Assembly: GCF_003355455.1 (NCBI RefSeq)
Contig: NZ_CP031357.1
Location: 1,280,501 to 1,344,500, forward strand
Direction of reading: 5' to 3'
DNA: 64,000 nt
Source of the DNA: Erythrobacter aureus
Lineage (GTDB): Bacteria > Pseudomonadota > Alphaproteobacteria > Sphingomonadales > Sphingomonadaceae
Part shown: positions 25,835-35,144 of the stretch, piece after piece
Numbering within the stretch: the stretch's first letter is position 1
How the letters are laid out: the number at the start of each line of letters is the position of its first letter
Notes under the pieces: model-generated
The model's database searches: none
Told to the model about the DNA's origin: nothing
The model's input: only the letters and a program-made list of their open reading frames with translations
Program-made: the position numbers and the translations under genes

Positions 25835-27255
25835 GGGGCGTCCCGACAAGTATCGGCACCATTCACTTCGTCGGCATTGGCGGCATCGGCATGTCGGGCA
25901 TTGCCGAGGTGATGGATAACCTTGGCTACGAGGTGCAGGGTTCCGACATGAAGGAAGGGCCGACGGTCGAGCGTCTGCGCAAACGCGGAATGAAGATCGC
26001 CATCGGTCACGCGCCGGAGAATGTCGAAGGCGCGGCTGTGGTCGTTACGTCCACGGCGGTCAAACGCACCAATCCCGAAGTCGCCTTTGCGCTGGAGAAT
26101 CGCATCCCGGTCGTGCGTCGGGCCGAAATGCTGGCCGAGCTTATGCGGCTGAAGTCGACCGTTGCCGTGGCTGGAACCCATGGCAAGACGACCACCACCA
26201 GCATGATCGCCGCACTGCTCGATGCGGGCGGAATCGACCCCACAGTCATCAATGGCGGCATCATCGAACAATATGGTTCGAACGCACGCCTCGGCGACAG
26301 CGAATGGATGGTGGTCGAAGCCGACGAGAGCGATGGCAGCTTCCTGCGTCTCGATGGCACCATCGCCGTGGTCACCAATATCGATCCCGAACACCTCGAC
26401 CACTATGGGGATTTCGATGGGGTGAAGGCTGCCTTCGTGGAATTCATCCACAATGTTCCGTTTTACGGTGCAGCGATATTGTGCATCGATCACGAGGATG
26501 TTCAGGCGGTGATCGGCAAGGTGCGCGACCGCAATGTCGTAACCTATGGCTTCAACCTTCAGGCCGATATTTGCGGCGTGAACGTGCGCCCCGATGCGGG
26601 CGGCAATTGTTTCGATGTCATCGTACGCCGCCGGGGCCAGGAAGACCGGCGGATCGAAGGCGTGCGCCTGCCGATGCCGGGGCGGCACAACGTCCAGAAC
26701 GCGCTCGCCGCGATCGCGGTTTCGATCGAGATGGGGTGCCCCGACGATGTGATTTGCAATGGCTTTTCCGCCTTTGGCGGCGTCCGGCGACGTTTCACCA
26801 AAGTGGGTGAGGTGCCAAGCGGCGATGGCGTGGCGACGATCATCGACGACTATGGCCATCACCCGGTCGAGATAAAGGCCGTGCTTGATGCTGCGCGCGA
26901 AAGCGCCGGCGAGGGGCGCGTGATCGCCGTGGTTCAGCCGCATCGCTACACGCGTCTGCGCGATTTGATGGACGACTTTCAGAGCTGTTTCAACGCGGCG
27001 GACGAGGTCTATGTCACGCCCGTATATGCCGCGGGCGAGGACCCGATCGAAGGCGTCGACGCTGATGCGCTCGTTGCCGGTCTCAAGGCACGCGGCCACC
27101 GCGCCGCTGCCACGGTCGAGGACGAGGCGGAGCTTGCCGAAAAGCTCGCGAGTGATCTGCGCGCGGGTGATTTCGTGGTCTGCCTCGGCGCGGGCGACAT
27201 CACTCAGTGGGCGGCAGGCCTGCAGAATGGCATCGCGAAGGCGACCACGGCATGA
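25831..27255 (+). CDS. murC: UDP-MurNAc--L-alanine ligase
   Basis: First Mur ligase step: joins L-alanine to UDP-MurNAc. The 474-residue protein starts IHFVGIGGIGMSGIAE, has the ATP loop AGTHGKTT (114-121), NIDPEHLDHY and the C-terminal DDYGHHPVE block. The frame is open upstream to 25669 but that part overlaps murG; ATG at 25831 in ATGA overlap is the start. Coupled to murB in the same way. Confidence 0.96.
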   Translation: MRGVPTSIGTIHFVGIGGIGMSGIAEVMDNLGYEVQGSDMKEGPTVERLRKRGMKIAIGHAPENVEGAAVVVTSTAVKRTNPEVAFALENRIPVVRRAEMLAELMRLKSTVAVAGTHGKTTTTSMIAALLDAGGIDPTVINGGIIEQYGSNARLGDSEWMVVEADESDGSFLRLDGTIAVVTNIDPEHLDHYGDFDGVKAAFVEFIHNVPFYGAAILCIDHEDVQAVIGKVRDRNVVTYGFNLQADICGVNVRPDAGGNCFDVIVRRRGQEDRRIEGVRLPMPGRHNVQNALAAIAVSIEMGCPDDVICNGFSAFGGVRRRFTKVGEVPSGDGVATIIDDYGHHPVEIKAVLDAARESAGEGRVIAVVQPHRYTRLRDLMDDFQSCFNAADEVYVTPVYAAGEDPIEGVDADALVAGLKARGHRAAATVEDEAELAEKLASDLRAGDFVVCLGAGDITQWAAGLQNGIAKATTA

Positions 27256-28226
27256 GCGATTGCGACCAGCCAGGCGATGCGTGGAACTGGGATAGCGGGA
27301 TGGCGCCCGATTGCGAGGTCGAGGGCAGCATAGCCGCTCCCATCGACGTGCGCGGCCTCCGCGGCAAGCTCACGCCCGATGCGCCCTTGGCCAAGCTGGT
27401 CTGGTTCAAGTCGGGCGGCAGGGCGGACTGGCTGTTCGAGCCGGCCGATCTCGACGATCTCAGACTGTTTCTCGAACGGCTAGGCGGCAACCTTCCGGTG
27501 ATGGCGCTGGGCTTGGGCTCGAACCTGATCGTGCGCGATGGCGGTGTTCCCGGCGTCGTCGTCAAGCTCGGCAAACCCTTTGCCGATATCGAGGTGGGCA
27601 ACGATCACACGCTGACATGCGGTGCGGGGGCACATGGCATTTTGGTGGCATCGACAGCACGCGATGCGGGGATTGCCGGGGTCGAATTCATGCGCGGCAT
27701 CCCCGGCACGGTGGGCGGATTCGTCCGGATGAATGGCGGGGCCTATGGCCGCGAAGTCAGCGATGTGCTGATCGACTGCGACGTGATCCTTCCGGGCGGG
27801 CAATTCGTTACGCTTCCGGCAGCGGATCTGCGCTATAGCTATCGCCACTCCGTGCTGCCCGATGGTGCGGTGGTGGTTCGCGCCCGTTTCCAGGGCGAGC
27901 CCGGCGATCCCGAGATTATCGGCGCGAAGATGGACGAAATCGCCGAAGCGCGCGAAAATTCGCAGCCGCTGCGGACCAAGACGGGCGGTTCGACATTCAA
28001 GAACCCGCCGGGCAGGAAGGCCTGGGAACTGGTCGATGCGGCCGGGTGCCGCGGCCTGAAGATGGGCGGCGCACAGGTGAGCGAAAAGCACACCAATTTC
28101 CTTATCAATATCGACAATGCGACCAGCGCCGACATCGAGGGGCTGGGCGAGGAGGTGAAACGCCGGGTCTATGCGAATTCGGGCGTCGAGCTCGAATGGG
28201 AAATCCAGCGCGTTGGGCGGCCGTAA
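27252..28226 (+). CDS. murB: UDP-N-acetylenolpyruvoylglucosamine reductase
   Basis: A flavoenzyme that reduces UDP-GlcNAc-enolpyruvate to UDP-MurNAc. The 324-residue type II MurB has the FAD loop GLGSNLIV (87-94), GIPGTVGG, and the catalytic serine S247 in GGSTFKNPPG. An N-terminal stretch of about 40 residues before the FAD domain is acidic and not conserved. The four-base overlap with murC fixes the start. murA is not in this window. Confidence 0.95.
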   Translation: MSDCDQPGDAWNWDSGMAPDCEVEGSIAAPIDVRGLRGKLTPDAPLAKLVWFKSGGRADWLFEPADLDDLRLFLERLGGNLPVMALGLGSNLIVRDGGVPGVVVKLGKPFADIEVGNDHTLTCGAGAHGILVASTARDAGIAGVEFMRGIPGTVGGFVRMNGGAYGREVSDVLIDCDVILPGGQFVTLPAADLRYSYRHSVLPDGAVVVRARFQGEPGDPEIIGAKMDEIAEARENSQPLRTKTGGSTFKNPPGRKAWELVDAAGCRGLKMGGAQVSEKHTNFLINIDNATSADIEGLGEEVKRRVYANSGVELEWEIQRVGRP

Positions 28227-28235
28227 GGACCAGGA

Positions 28236-29210
28236 ATGACCGATCTCCCCAAACTCCATATCGCCGTGCTCATGGGCGGCTGGGCGAACGAGCGACCGGT
28301 AAGCCTCATGTCGGGCGAGGGCGTTGCCAAAGCGCTGGAAGAGCGCGGCCACACGGTGTCGCGGATCGACATGGACCGTCAGGTGGCCGCGCGCATCGCG
28401 GAGGCTGCGCCCGACGTGGTGTTCAATGCGCTGCACGGCGTGCCGGGCGAGGATGGCAGCGTGCAGGGCATGCTCGACCTGATGGGCATCGCCTATACCC
28501 ATTCGGGCCTGGCGACCTCGGTTATCGCCATCGACAAGCAACTGACCAAGCAGGCGTTGGTGCCGCATGGAATCCCCATGCCCGGCGGGCGCATCGTCAA
28601 AAGCGCGGACCTGTTCGAGCGCGATCCGATGCCGCGCCCCTATGTGCTCAAGCCCGTCAACGAGGGCAGTTCGGTCGGGGTGGCCATCGTCACCGACGAA
28701 GGCAATTACGGCAATCCCATCGCGCGCGATGCCAAGGGTCCGTGGCAGGACTTCGCGGAATTGCTGGCCGAACCCTTCATCAAGGGCCGCGAAATGACCA
28801 CCGCGGTGGTGGATTTCGAGGACGGTCCACGCGCGCTCGCGGTGACCGAATTGAAACCCAAAAGCGGTTTTTACGATTTCGACGCGAAATATACCGATGG
28901 CATGACCGATCATGTCTGCCCCGCCGAAATCCCCGCGAATATCGAGAAGCTGTGTCTGGACTACGCGCTCAAGGCCCATAGGCTGCTTGGGTGCCGTGGC
29001 ACGAGCCGGACCGACTTTCGCTGGGACGAGGAACAGGGCGAAGAGGGCTTGTTTATCCTCGAGACCAACACGCAGCCGGGCATGACACCGCTCAGCCTGG
29101 TGCCGGAACAGGGCAGACATGCCGGCATCGAATATGGCGAGCTGTGCGAGCTGGTCGTGGCTGCGGCGCTGCGTCATCATGCTGCGAAATCCGGTGACGG
29201 CGATGGCTAG
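28236..29210 (+). CDS. ddl: D-alanine--D-alanine ligase
   Basis: Makes D-Ala-D-Ala for MurF. The 324-residue ATP-grasp protein has HGVPGEDGSVQG near the start, KPVNEGSSVGV in the nucleotide domain and LETNTQPGMTPLSLVP at the metal/substrate end. It begins nine bases after murB and overlaps ftsQ by eight bases. DdlB type by position. Confidence 0.95.
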   Translation: MTDLPKLHIAVLMGGWANERPVSLMSGEGVAKALEERGHTVSRIDMDRQVAARIAEAAPDVVFNALHGVPGEDGSVQGMLDLMGIAYTHSGLATSVIAIDKQLTKQALVPHGIPMPGGRIVKSADLFERDPMPRPYVLKPVNEGSSVGVAIVTDEGNYGNPIARDAKGPWQDFAELLAEPFIKGREMTTAVVDFEDGPRALAVTELKPKSGFYDFDAKYTDGMTDHVCPAEIPANIEKLCLDYALKAHRLLGCRGTSRTDFRWDEEQGEEGLFILETNTQPGMTPLSLVPEQGRHAGIEYGELCELVVAAALRHHAAKSGDGDG

Positions 29211-30111
29211 GGTCAAACGCAAGCCCGCCGGTGTGCGCCGCTCGGCCGCGGCGCGCAGCCGCAGCCAGAAGGCCCGCGCCGCGAAGCGCCACACCAGCGG
29301 TCTGCTCGATCGGATGATGGGGGCATTGCCCTTCACCGAAGAGCAGTGGCACAAGTTTTTCCTGTTCGCGATCGTCGCGACCGGCGTCGGTATTGCCTGG
29401 ACCATTGCAAGCTATGCTGGCGTTCCGGATCTGGTCAGGGCGGAACTGGCCAAGTCGGCCTCGCGCTCCGGTTTCGAGGTCAGCCGGGTCAGCGTGTCCG
29501 GTGTGGAGCAGATGAACGAACGGCTGGTATATGAACGCGTATTGGCCGAACGGGATCGCCCGATGCCGCTCGTGGAGCTCGAAGAGGTCCGCGAACGCCT
29601 GCTGGAATTGCCATGGGTATCGGATGCACGCGTTTCGCGCCAGCTTCCCGATACGCTCAAGGTCGATATCGTCGAACGCGTTCCGCATGCGGTTCTCCGC
29701 AAGCCTGATCGCCTGGTTCTTATCGACCCGAAGGGTAACGAACTGGAGCCGATCAGTGCGAAGAATGCAGAGAACAAGCTCCTGATCGAAGGTCCGGGAG
29801 CAGCGCGTCAGGTCGAGGAACTGGGCAAGCTGCTCGATGCCGCGCCGGCGCTCAAGCCCCAGATCGCGTCGGCCGAATGGGTCGGCAACCGGCGTTGGAA
29901 TCTGACCTTCAAGACCGGCCAACTGCTCGCACTTCCCGAAGGCGAGCTTGGCCCGCCCGCGCTGGTGAAATTCGCCCAGCTCGACGGCATGCACCGGCTG
30001 ATCGGCGGCAAGCCTGTGGCGATCGATATGCGTGTTCCCGACCGTGCCTATCTGCGCTGCGAAGACGGACCCTGCCCGAAGCAGATGTCGCTCAACGGAC
30101 GGGACCAGTAA
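29203..30111 (+). CDS. ftsQ: Cell division protein FtsQ
   Basis: A bitopic divisome scaffold of 302 residues: an unusually basic cytoplasmic start (KRKPAGVRR and following Arg/Lys/Ala repeats, 1-45), one membrane helix (51-70), the POTRA domain (about 90-160, SRVSVSGVEQMNER) and the FtsQ beta domain. It recruits FtsL/FtsB and controls FtsWI. The ATG at 29203 overlaps the ddl stop; the longer open frame lies inside ddl. Ends TAATG with ftsA. Confidence 0.92.
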   Translation: MARVKRKPAGVRRSAAARSRSQKARAAKRHTSGLLDRMMGALPFTEEQWHKFFLFAIVATGVGIAWTIASYAGVPDLVRAELAKSASRSGFEVSRVSVSGVEQMNERLVYERVLAERDRPMPLVELEEVRERLLELPWVSDARVSRQLPDTLKVDIVERVPHAVLRKPDRLVLIDPKGNELEPISAKNAENKLLIEGPGAARQVEELGKLLDAAPALKPQIASAEWVGNRRWNLTFKTGQLLALPEGELGPPALVKFAQLDGMHRLIGGKPVAIDMRVPDRAYLRCEDGPCPKQMSLNGRDQ

Positions 30112-31397
30112 TGGCGACGGCGCAGCCCCGCATCACCCGCGTATTCGGTGCCGTGAACATCGGATCGTTCCGCGTGTCCGCCATGATTATGGGGGAAGCG
30201 GAAGGGGGGGAGATGATCGTGCTCGGTTCCAGCCACCGCGCCAGCGACGGTATCAAGCGCGGCTACGTCACCGATATGCGCGCCGCCAGCCATGCGATCC
30301 GCACCGCGGTCGAAAAAGCCGAAGGAAATGCCAACACGTCGATCCAGAGCGTATGGATAGGCTGCGCGGGCGCGGGCCTGTCGAGCAAGATTTCGAGCGT
30401 GGAGATAGCCATTGGCGGGCGCCGCATCGAAGAGGACGATATCGAACATCTCCTCTATGCCGCGCGCGACCACCTGCATCCCGACGGGCGCATGGTGTTG
30501 CACGCGCAGCCTGCGCATTACACGCTCGATGGTGCGCATGGCGTCGCCAACCCCAAAGGGCTTCATGCGGAAGCGCTGGGCGTCGATGTGCACGTGACAC
30601 TGGCCGAAGGCGCGCCGGTACGGAACCTGATCGAGGCCGTCCAGACGGCGCATCTCGACGTGGAAGGTGTGGTCGCAAGCCCCCTGGCGGCGGCGCACGC
30701 CTGTCTTACCCGGGAGGAACGCGAACTGGGCGTCGCGCTGGTCGAAATCGGTGCCCAGGTGACCAATGTGTCGGTCCATGCCGCGGGTATGCTGCTGGGT
30801 CTGAAATCGATTCCGATCGGATCGAACGACATCACCGATGCGATTGCTTCGTCGCTGGGTATCCGGCGCAGCCAGGCTGAACGGCTCAAATGTGTAGCCG
30901 GGTCTGCGATCGCCACACCGACCGACCACCGCGAGATGATCCCGGTCAACGGGCCTGGCGAGGAAGCGGGCGGACCGCTCGCACGCGGCGCGGACGAACA
31001 CAACCGCATAGCCCGGGCCGAACTCGTTTCAATTGTTACCGACAGGCTCGGCATCGCCACCGCCGAAATCGGCAAGGCGCTCAAAACGATGGGCTTTGCG
31101 GGCGCGCAGGGTGGCCAGGTCGTGCTCACCGGCGGCGGCGCCGAACTGCACGGCATCGCGGAGTTTATGCAGGGCGCGCTGGGACAGCCGGTGCGGATCG
31201 GCAAGCCCCCTTCGTTGCAAGGGTTGCCCGAAGCGCATGCGACACCCGGTTTCGCGACGCTGGCGGGCTTGTGCCTTTATGCGGCAGACGACCCTGTCGA
31301 CATCCGATCGGTGGGGCCGCGGTTCCAGCCGACCAAGCGCTATCGGGGCATGGGTCTGGTCAACCGTGTCTTTCAAGCGGTGCGCGAGTATTTCTGA
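30111..31397 (+). CDS. ftsA: Cell division protein FtsA
   Basis: An actin-like ATPase that ties FtsZ filaments to the membrane. The 428-residue protein has the ATP motif region VFGAVNIGSFRVS at the start, EIGAQVTNVSV and VVLTGGGAEL in the second half, and ends in an amphipathic stretch GLVNRVFQAVREYF, the membrane-targeting helix. Starts in TAATG with ftsQ. Residues 270-300 (TDHREMIPVNGPG and following) are an extended loop between conserved parts. Confidence 0.95.
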   Translation: MATAQPRITRVFGAVNIGSFRVSAMIMGEAEGGEMIVLGSSHRASDGIKRGYVTDMRAASHAIRTAVEKAEGNANTSIQSVWIGCAGAGLSSKISSVEIAIGGRRIEEDDIEHLLYAARDHLHPDGRMVLHAQPAHYTLDGAHGVANPKGLHAEALGVDVHVTLAEGAPVRNLIEAVQTAHLDVEGVVASPLAAAHACLTREERELGVALVEIGAQVTNVSVHAAGMLLGLKSIPIGSNDITDAIASSLGIRRSQAERLKCVAGSAIATPTDHREMIPVNGPGEEAGGPLARGADEHNRIARAELVSIVTDRLGIATAEIGKALKTMGFAGAQGGQVVLTGGGAELHGIAEFMQGALGQPVRIGKPPSLQGLPEAHATPGFATLAGLCLYAADDPVDIRSVGPRFQPTKRYRGMGLVNRVFQAVREYF

Positions 31398-31491
31398 GGG
31401 TTGATACGCGGCGCAATCCCGCCTTTAGCCCTTGTGGATAAGGCACATAAGGCTGCGGCCTGCGATTCGCTTTGTGCCAGAGTTGTGACAT

Positions 31492-31511
31492 AAAGTCGGC
31501 AACGCGACTTT
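31492..31511 (+). promoter_or_regulatory. Inverted repeat in the ftsA-ftsZ gap
   Basis: AAAGTCG (31492-31498) and CGACTTT (31505-31511) form a 7-pair stem with a GCAACG loop, followed by a T and GAATAC, 21 bases before the ftsZ start. This is the only gap over 20 bases inside the dcw run (135 bases). It may be an attenuator, a leader hairpin or an operator; AT-richer DNA just upstream (GTTGTGACATAAAG) could hold a separate ftsZ promoter. Confidence 0.4.
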
Positions 31512-31532
31512 TGAATACCCAGGGGACTCTCG

Positions 31533-33332
31533 ATGAGTATCAATATCGGACCGGCATCTGACGACGATCTTCGTCCCAAGATCATGGTTGTTGGCGTCGG
31601 CGGTGCGGGCGGCAATGCCATCGCCAATATGATGCAGGCAGAAATCGAAGGCGTCGATTTCATCGTTGCCAATACCGATGCCCAGGCATTGAGCACCTCC
31701 GCATCCGAAAAGCGCATCCAGCTCGGGCCGGATATCACCGGTGGTCTCGGCGCGGGCGCTCGCCCGGAAGTGGGCAAGGCCGCCGCCGAGGAAACGGTCG
31801 ATGAGATCGAAGATGCGCTCGACGGCGTGAACATGGTGTTCATCGCGGCCGGCATGGGCGGCGGCACCGGGACCGGCGCCGCGCCGGTCATTGCCGAGGC
31901 GGCGCGCAAGAAAGGCGTGCTGACCGTCGGCGTGGTGACCAAGCCGTTCCTGTTCGAAGGCACGCGCCGCATGCGCGCGGCGGAAGCCGGTATCGACGAG
32001 CTGCAAAAGCACGTCGATACGCTGATCGTCATTCCCAACCAGAACCTGTTTCTGGTGGCCAAGGCGGAAACGACCTTCAAGGAAGCCTTCATGCTCGCCG
32101 ACGAGGTGTTGCAGCAGGGTGTTCGGTCGATCACCGACCTGATGGTCATGCCGGGCCTGATTAATCTCGATTTCGCCGACGTGCGCTCGGTGATGAGCGA
32201 AATGGGCAAGGCGATGATGGGGACGGGTGAGGGCGAGGGCGACAATCGTGCGCTCGAAGCTGCCGAACATGCGATTGCCAACCCTCTGCTCGACGGTGTG
32301 TCCATGGCCGGTGCCAAGGGCGTTATCATCTCAATCATCGGCGGCGAGGATATGAAGCTGCTCGAGGTCGACGAGGCGGCGAACCACATTCGCGAACTGG
32401 TCGACGAGGATGCCAACATCATCTGGGGCAGCGCTTTCAACCCCGACCTCGAGGGCAAGATTCGCGTCTCGGTCGTCGCCACGGGGATCGAACCGGACGG
32501 TTCGGTCGCGGCTGCGCCCTCGCGCGCCTTTTCCATGCGCGAAAGCAGGGCTCCCAAGCGCCCGGTGCTCGATGTGCCGAGCGACGATCTCGCCGAAGAA
32601 GAGCCGTTCGAGCTGAACGAGGGGCTTTCCGCCGATCCCGAATCGCAGCAGCCCGGCCATGCTGCTGAAGCCTCGTCCCAGCCCGAACAGGACTCGGCAG
32701 ACGTGGATGCGCTCGATCTCACGCAGGAAGTGGATGCCGACGAAGGGACACGATCCTTCGGTCTAACCCCGGCGACCTCTGGATCCTCGGATGGCGAGAA
32801 CGAAGAAGACTATGACGATGTAGACGAAATCGTCGATCCGCTCGCGGGCTTGCGCAACGAGCATACCGAACGTTTCGACGCCACCGGCGATGAGGGTGTT
32901 CCGGAACCTGCCGATGACAGAGAATTCGGTGGAGCCCCCACGACCGATGGCTGGAACGAGGATGGCCCGACGCCTAGCCAGTCGGACGGAAACCAATCCG
33001 GAAGCGACGGTCCGCAGGATGAATTCGAGCTTGGCGACGAGCACCTTGCTACGGAAAGCCCGCTTGCGACCAAACCGGGCCGCAAGCAGCCCGTGCTTCC
33101 GGGAGATGGTCCGACGGGTGACGGTTCGACCGGCGCCGGTGGTTCGCCGGCTGGTCAGAGCGGCGGAGCTAGCGGCGCGCTGCCGGGCAATACTCTGTTC
33201 GAGCGTATGGCCAATCTTTCTCGCGGAGTCGGCAATACCGATACCGAGGACGATGATGACGACGATGACAATGGCGGAAGCGGCGGCGGACTTAATATTC
33301 CGCGCTTTCTCGGGCGCCAGAACAACCAGTAA
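31533..33332 (+). CDS. ftsZ: Cell division GTPase FtsZ
   Basis: The tubulin-like ring protein. GTPase core in about 1-330 with GVGGAGGNAI (21-30) and the tubulin signature GGGTGTG (109-115), T7 loop region VMPGLINLDFADV. The total length is 599 residues: a very acidic linker of some 250 residues (rich in D, E, G, S; ends in a run of Asp at about 580) precedes the conserved C-terminal peptide LNIPRFLGRQ that binds FtsA. The ATG at 31533 has CAGGGGAC just upstream. Confidence 0.97.
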   Translation: MSINIGPASDDDLRPKIMVVGVGGAGGNAIANMMQAEIEGVDFIVANTDAQALSTSASEKRIQLGPDITGGLGAGARPEVGKAAAEETVDEIEDALDGVNMVFIAAGMGGGTGTGAAPVIAEAARKKGVLTVGVVTKPFLFEGTRRMRAAEAGIDELQKHVDTLIVIPNQNLFLVAKAETTFKEAFMLADEVLQQGVRSITDLMVMPGLINLDFADVRSVMSEMGKAMMGTGEGEGDNRALEAAEHAIANPLLDGVSMAGAKGVIISIIGGEDMKLLEVDEAANHIRELVDEDANIIWGSAFNPDLEGKIRVSVVATGIEPDGSVAAAPSRAFSMRESRAPKRPVLDVPSDDLAEEEPFELNEGLSADPESQQPGHAAEASSQPEQDSADVDALDLTQEVDADEGTRSFGLTPATSGSSDGENEEDYDDVDEIVDPLAGLRNEHTERFDATGDEGVPEPADDREFGGAPTTDGWNEDGPTPSQSDGNQSGSDGPQDEFELGDEHLATESPLATKPGRKQPVLPGDGPTGDGSTGAGGSPAGQSGGASGALPGNTLFERMANLSRGVGNTDTEDDDDDDDNGGSGGGLNIPRFLGRQNNQ

Positions 33333-33380
33333 CCGGGCCGTGTCGGTGCGGGTTTACGGCCGCCTTGCGAGAATGACACC

Positions 33381-34995
33381 ATGATCACCGGGCGACGAAT
33401 TGGGTCGGCGGTGGCGTTGCTCGCTCTCGTGGCTTTGCCTGGGCATGCTTCCGCTCAGCGCGAGATCGTCCAGCCGCTGCCTGCACCGGGCGAGCGGCAG
33501 TTAAGCGACGCGCTTTCGCGGCTCGCGCGCAATGCGACCGATGTCGGCGCTCTGCTCGATGCGGGCGAGGCGGCGCTCGAACTGAACGATATCGATGCGG
33601 CGATCGGCTTTTTCGGGCGCGCCAACGAGCTTTCTCCCGACAATTCGCGGACGAAAGTCGGTCTGGCCCGTGCCTACACGCGGTCCCGCAGGCCGGTGGA
33701 AGCCCTGCGGCTTTTCGCGGAAGCGGAAGCGGCTGGGGTCGCCGATGCGCGCATGGCGGAAGAACGCGGGCTAGCCTTCGATCTCGTGGGCGATACGGCG
33801 AGCGCGCAAACGCTGTACAGGCTGGCACTGGCCAATGGATCCGGCGACGAGGTGACGCGGCGGCTGGCGCTCAGCCAGGCGATCTCGGGTGATCGTGAGG
33901 GGTTCGAGGCGGCTCTGCTGCCTTTGCTCGAGCGCGGCGATGTCGCGGCATTCCGGACGCGAGCTTTCGGCCTGGCGATTCTTGGCGATGCGCGCGAGGC
34001 GAAGGATATCGCGAATACGATGCTGCCCACTGGGCTCGGCACGCGCATGGCTGCTTATTTGGACTACATGCCCCGGCTGACCAAGGCGCAGCAGGCCGCC
34101 GCAGGCAATCTGGGTGTCTTTCCGCGTATTGCCAGTATCGGCACCGACGATGCGGGTATCGCCGAATATTCCCCGTCGCCGCCGCGGATTGCCCGCGCGC
34201 CGGCCCCGGCGGCCGTTCCGAATCCCGCTCCGACGCAGACGATGTCCGGACCGGGCGACCGTGGGGACCGGCGGGTTTCGGACAATGCAGGCGGCCCGGC
34301 GGGTAAAGAGCGCTCGTCCTCGCCCGCAACGCCGTCGGAGCCGGTATCGCAACCGGTCTCTGCCGCTCCCACGCGAAATGCCGCGGCGCAGCCCGTTCCC
34401 GATCGGGAAACCCCGCCCGCTTCCGGCCTTCGCGAAGAACCGGTGGTCGTCGCGCAGGCCGGTCCGGCAGGTGCAACCCGGTCGGCGACTGAAGTGTCTT
34501 CGGCATCGATGCCCTTGCCCGGCCCACCGCAGCGGCCACAATCCGTGCCAGAGCCGACGCCAGAGCCCGAACCTGCTTTCGAACCCGGCCCTCGTTCTGT
34601 CGCCGATGCCTTCAGCGGGTTTACTCTCGAACCGGGCTCGACCGCGCCTGGGTCGAATGGTGCGGTGGACATCACGAGGATCGACATTCCGCGTGAGCGA
34701 GCTCGGCCGAAGCCCCGCCGCCTCCCGTCCATCCCTCGCGTCACTGGGTGCAGGTGGCGACCGGAAAGGACAGGAGTGCCCTGAAATTCGATTGGCGCCG
34801 GATTTCCCGGAAGGCAGCCGGCAAGCTGGACGACAAGGGCCGTTCGTGACCCCGTGGGGCGAGGCCAACCGGCTTCTGTCCGGACCTTATGACAGTGCCG
34901 AGAAGGCGCGTGAAATGGTCAATGAACTCAGGAAGTTGGATATCGATTCCTTCCCCTTCACCAGTGCCGAGGGCGAGGCGATCGACACGCTCTGA
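33381..34995 (+). pseudogene. TPR/SPOR-domain protein, broken by two single-base frameshifts
   Basis: The first frame (33381-34784) has a signal peptide (1-25), TPR-like helices (about 40-230) and a long Pro/Ala/Glu linker, then ends in nonsense. The SPOR domain is still readable in other frames: HWVQVATGKDRSALKF in one frame from about 34720, then GPFVTPWGEANRLLSGPY in a third frame up to the stop at 34995. Both switches lie at short homopolymers (CCCC at 34713-34716 and GGG at 34837-34839), and adding one C and one G restores a full 538-residue protein. SPOR domains bind denuded septal glycan, fitting the place 48 bases after ftsZ. Either a real pseudogene or sequencing errors. Confidence 0.75.
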
Positions 34996-35144
34996 CCGCC
35001 GCGAGGGTTAATGCGTGGCTCAGTTTTGTTCACAAGCTTTGCACAAGCCTTAGCGGTTCTCCCCAGCGCCGACCGCCTCGTCCATTGCCAAGCGACGGTG
35101 CGTTTCTGCATCCCGCACCATATGACGCGCAGGGGACAGCTTCG

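Noticed and set aside
34114..34995. A separate gene in the frame that carries the end of the SPOR domain
   Set aside because: Only its last 50 residues make sense; the upstream part is Arg-rich shadow sequence of the TPR/linker frame, so it is one broken gene.
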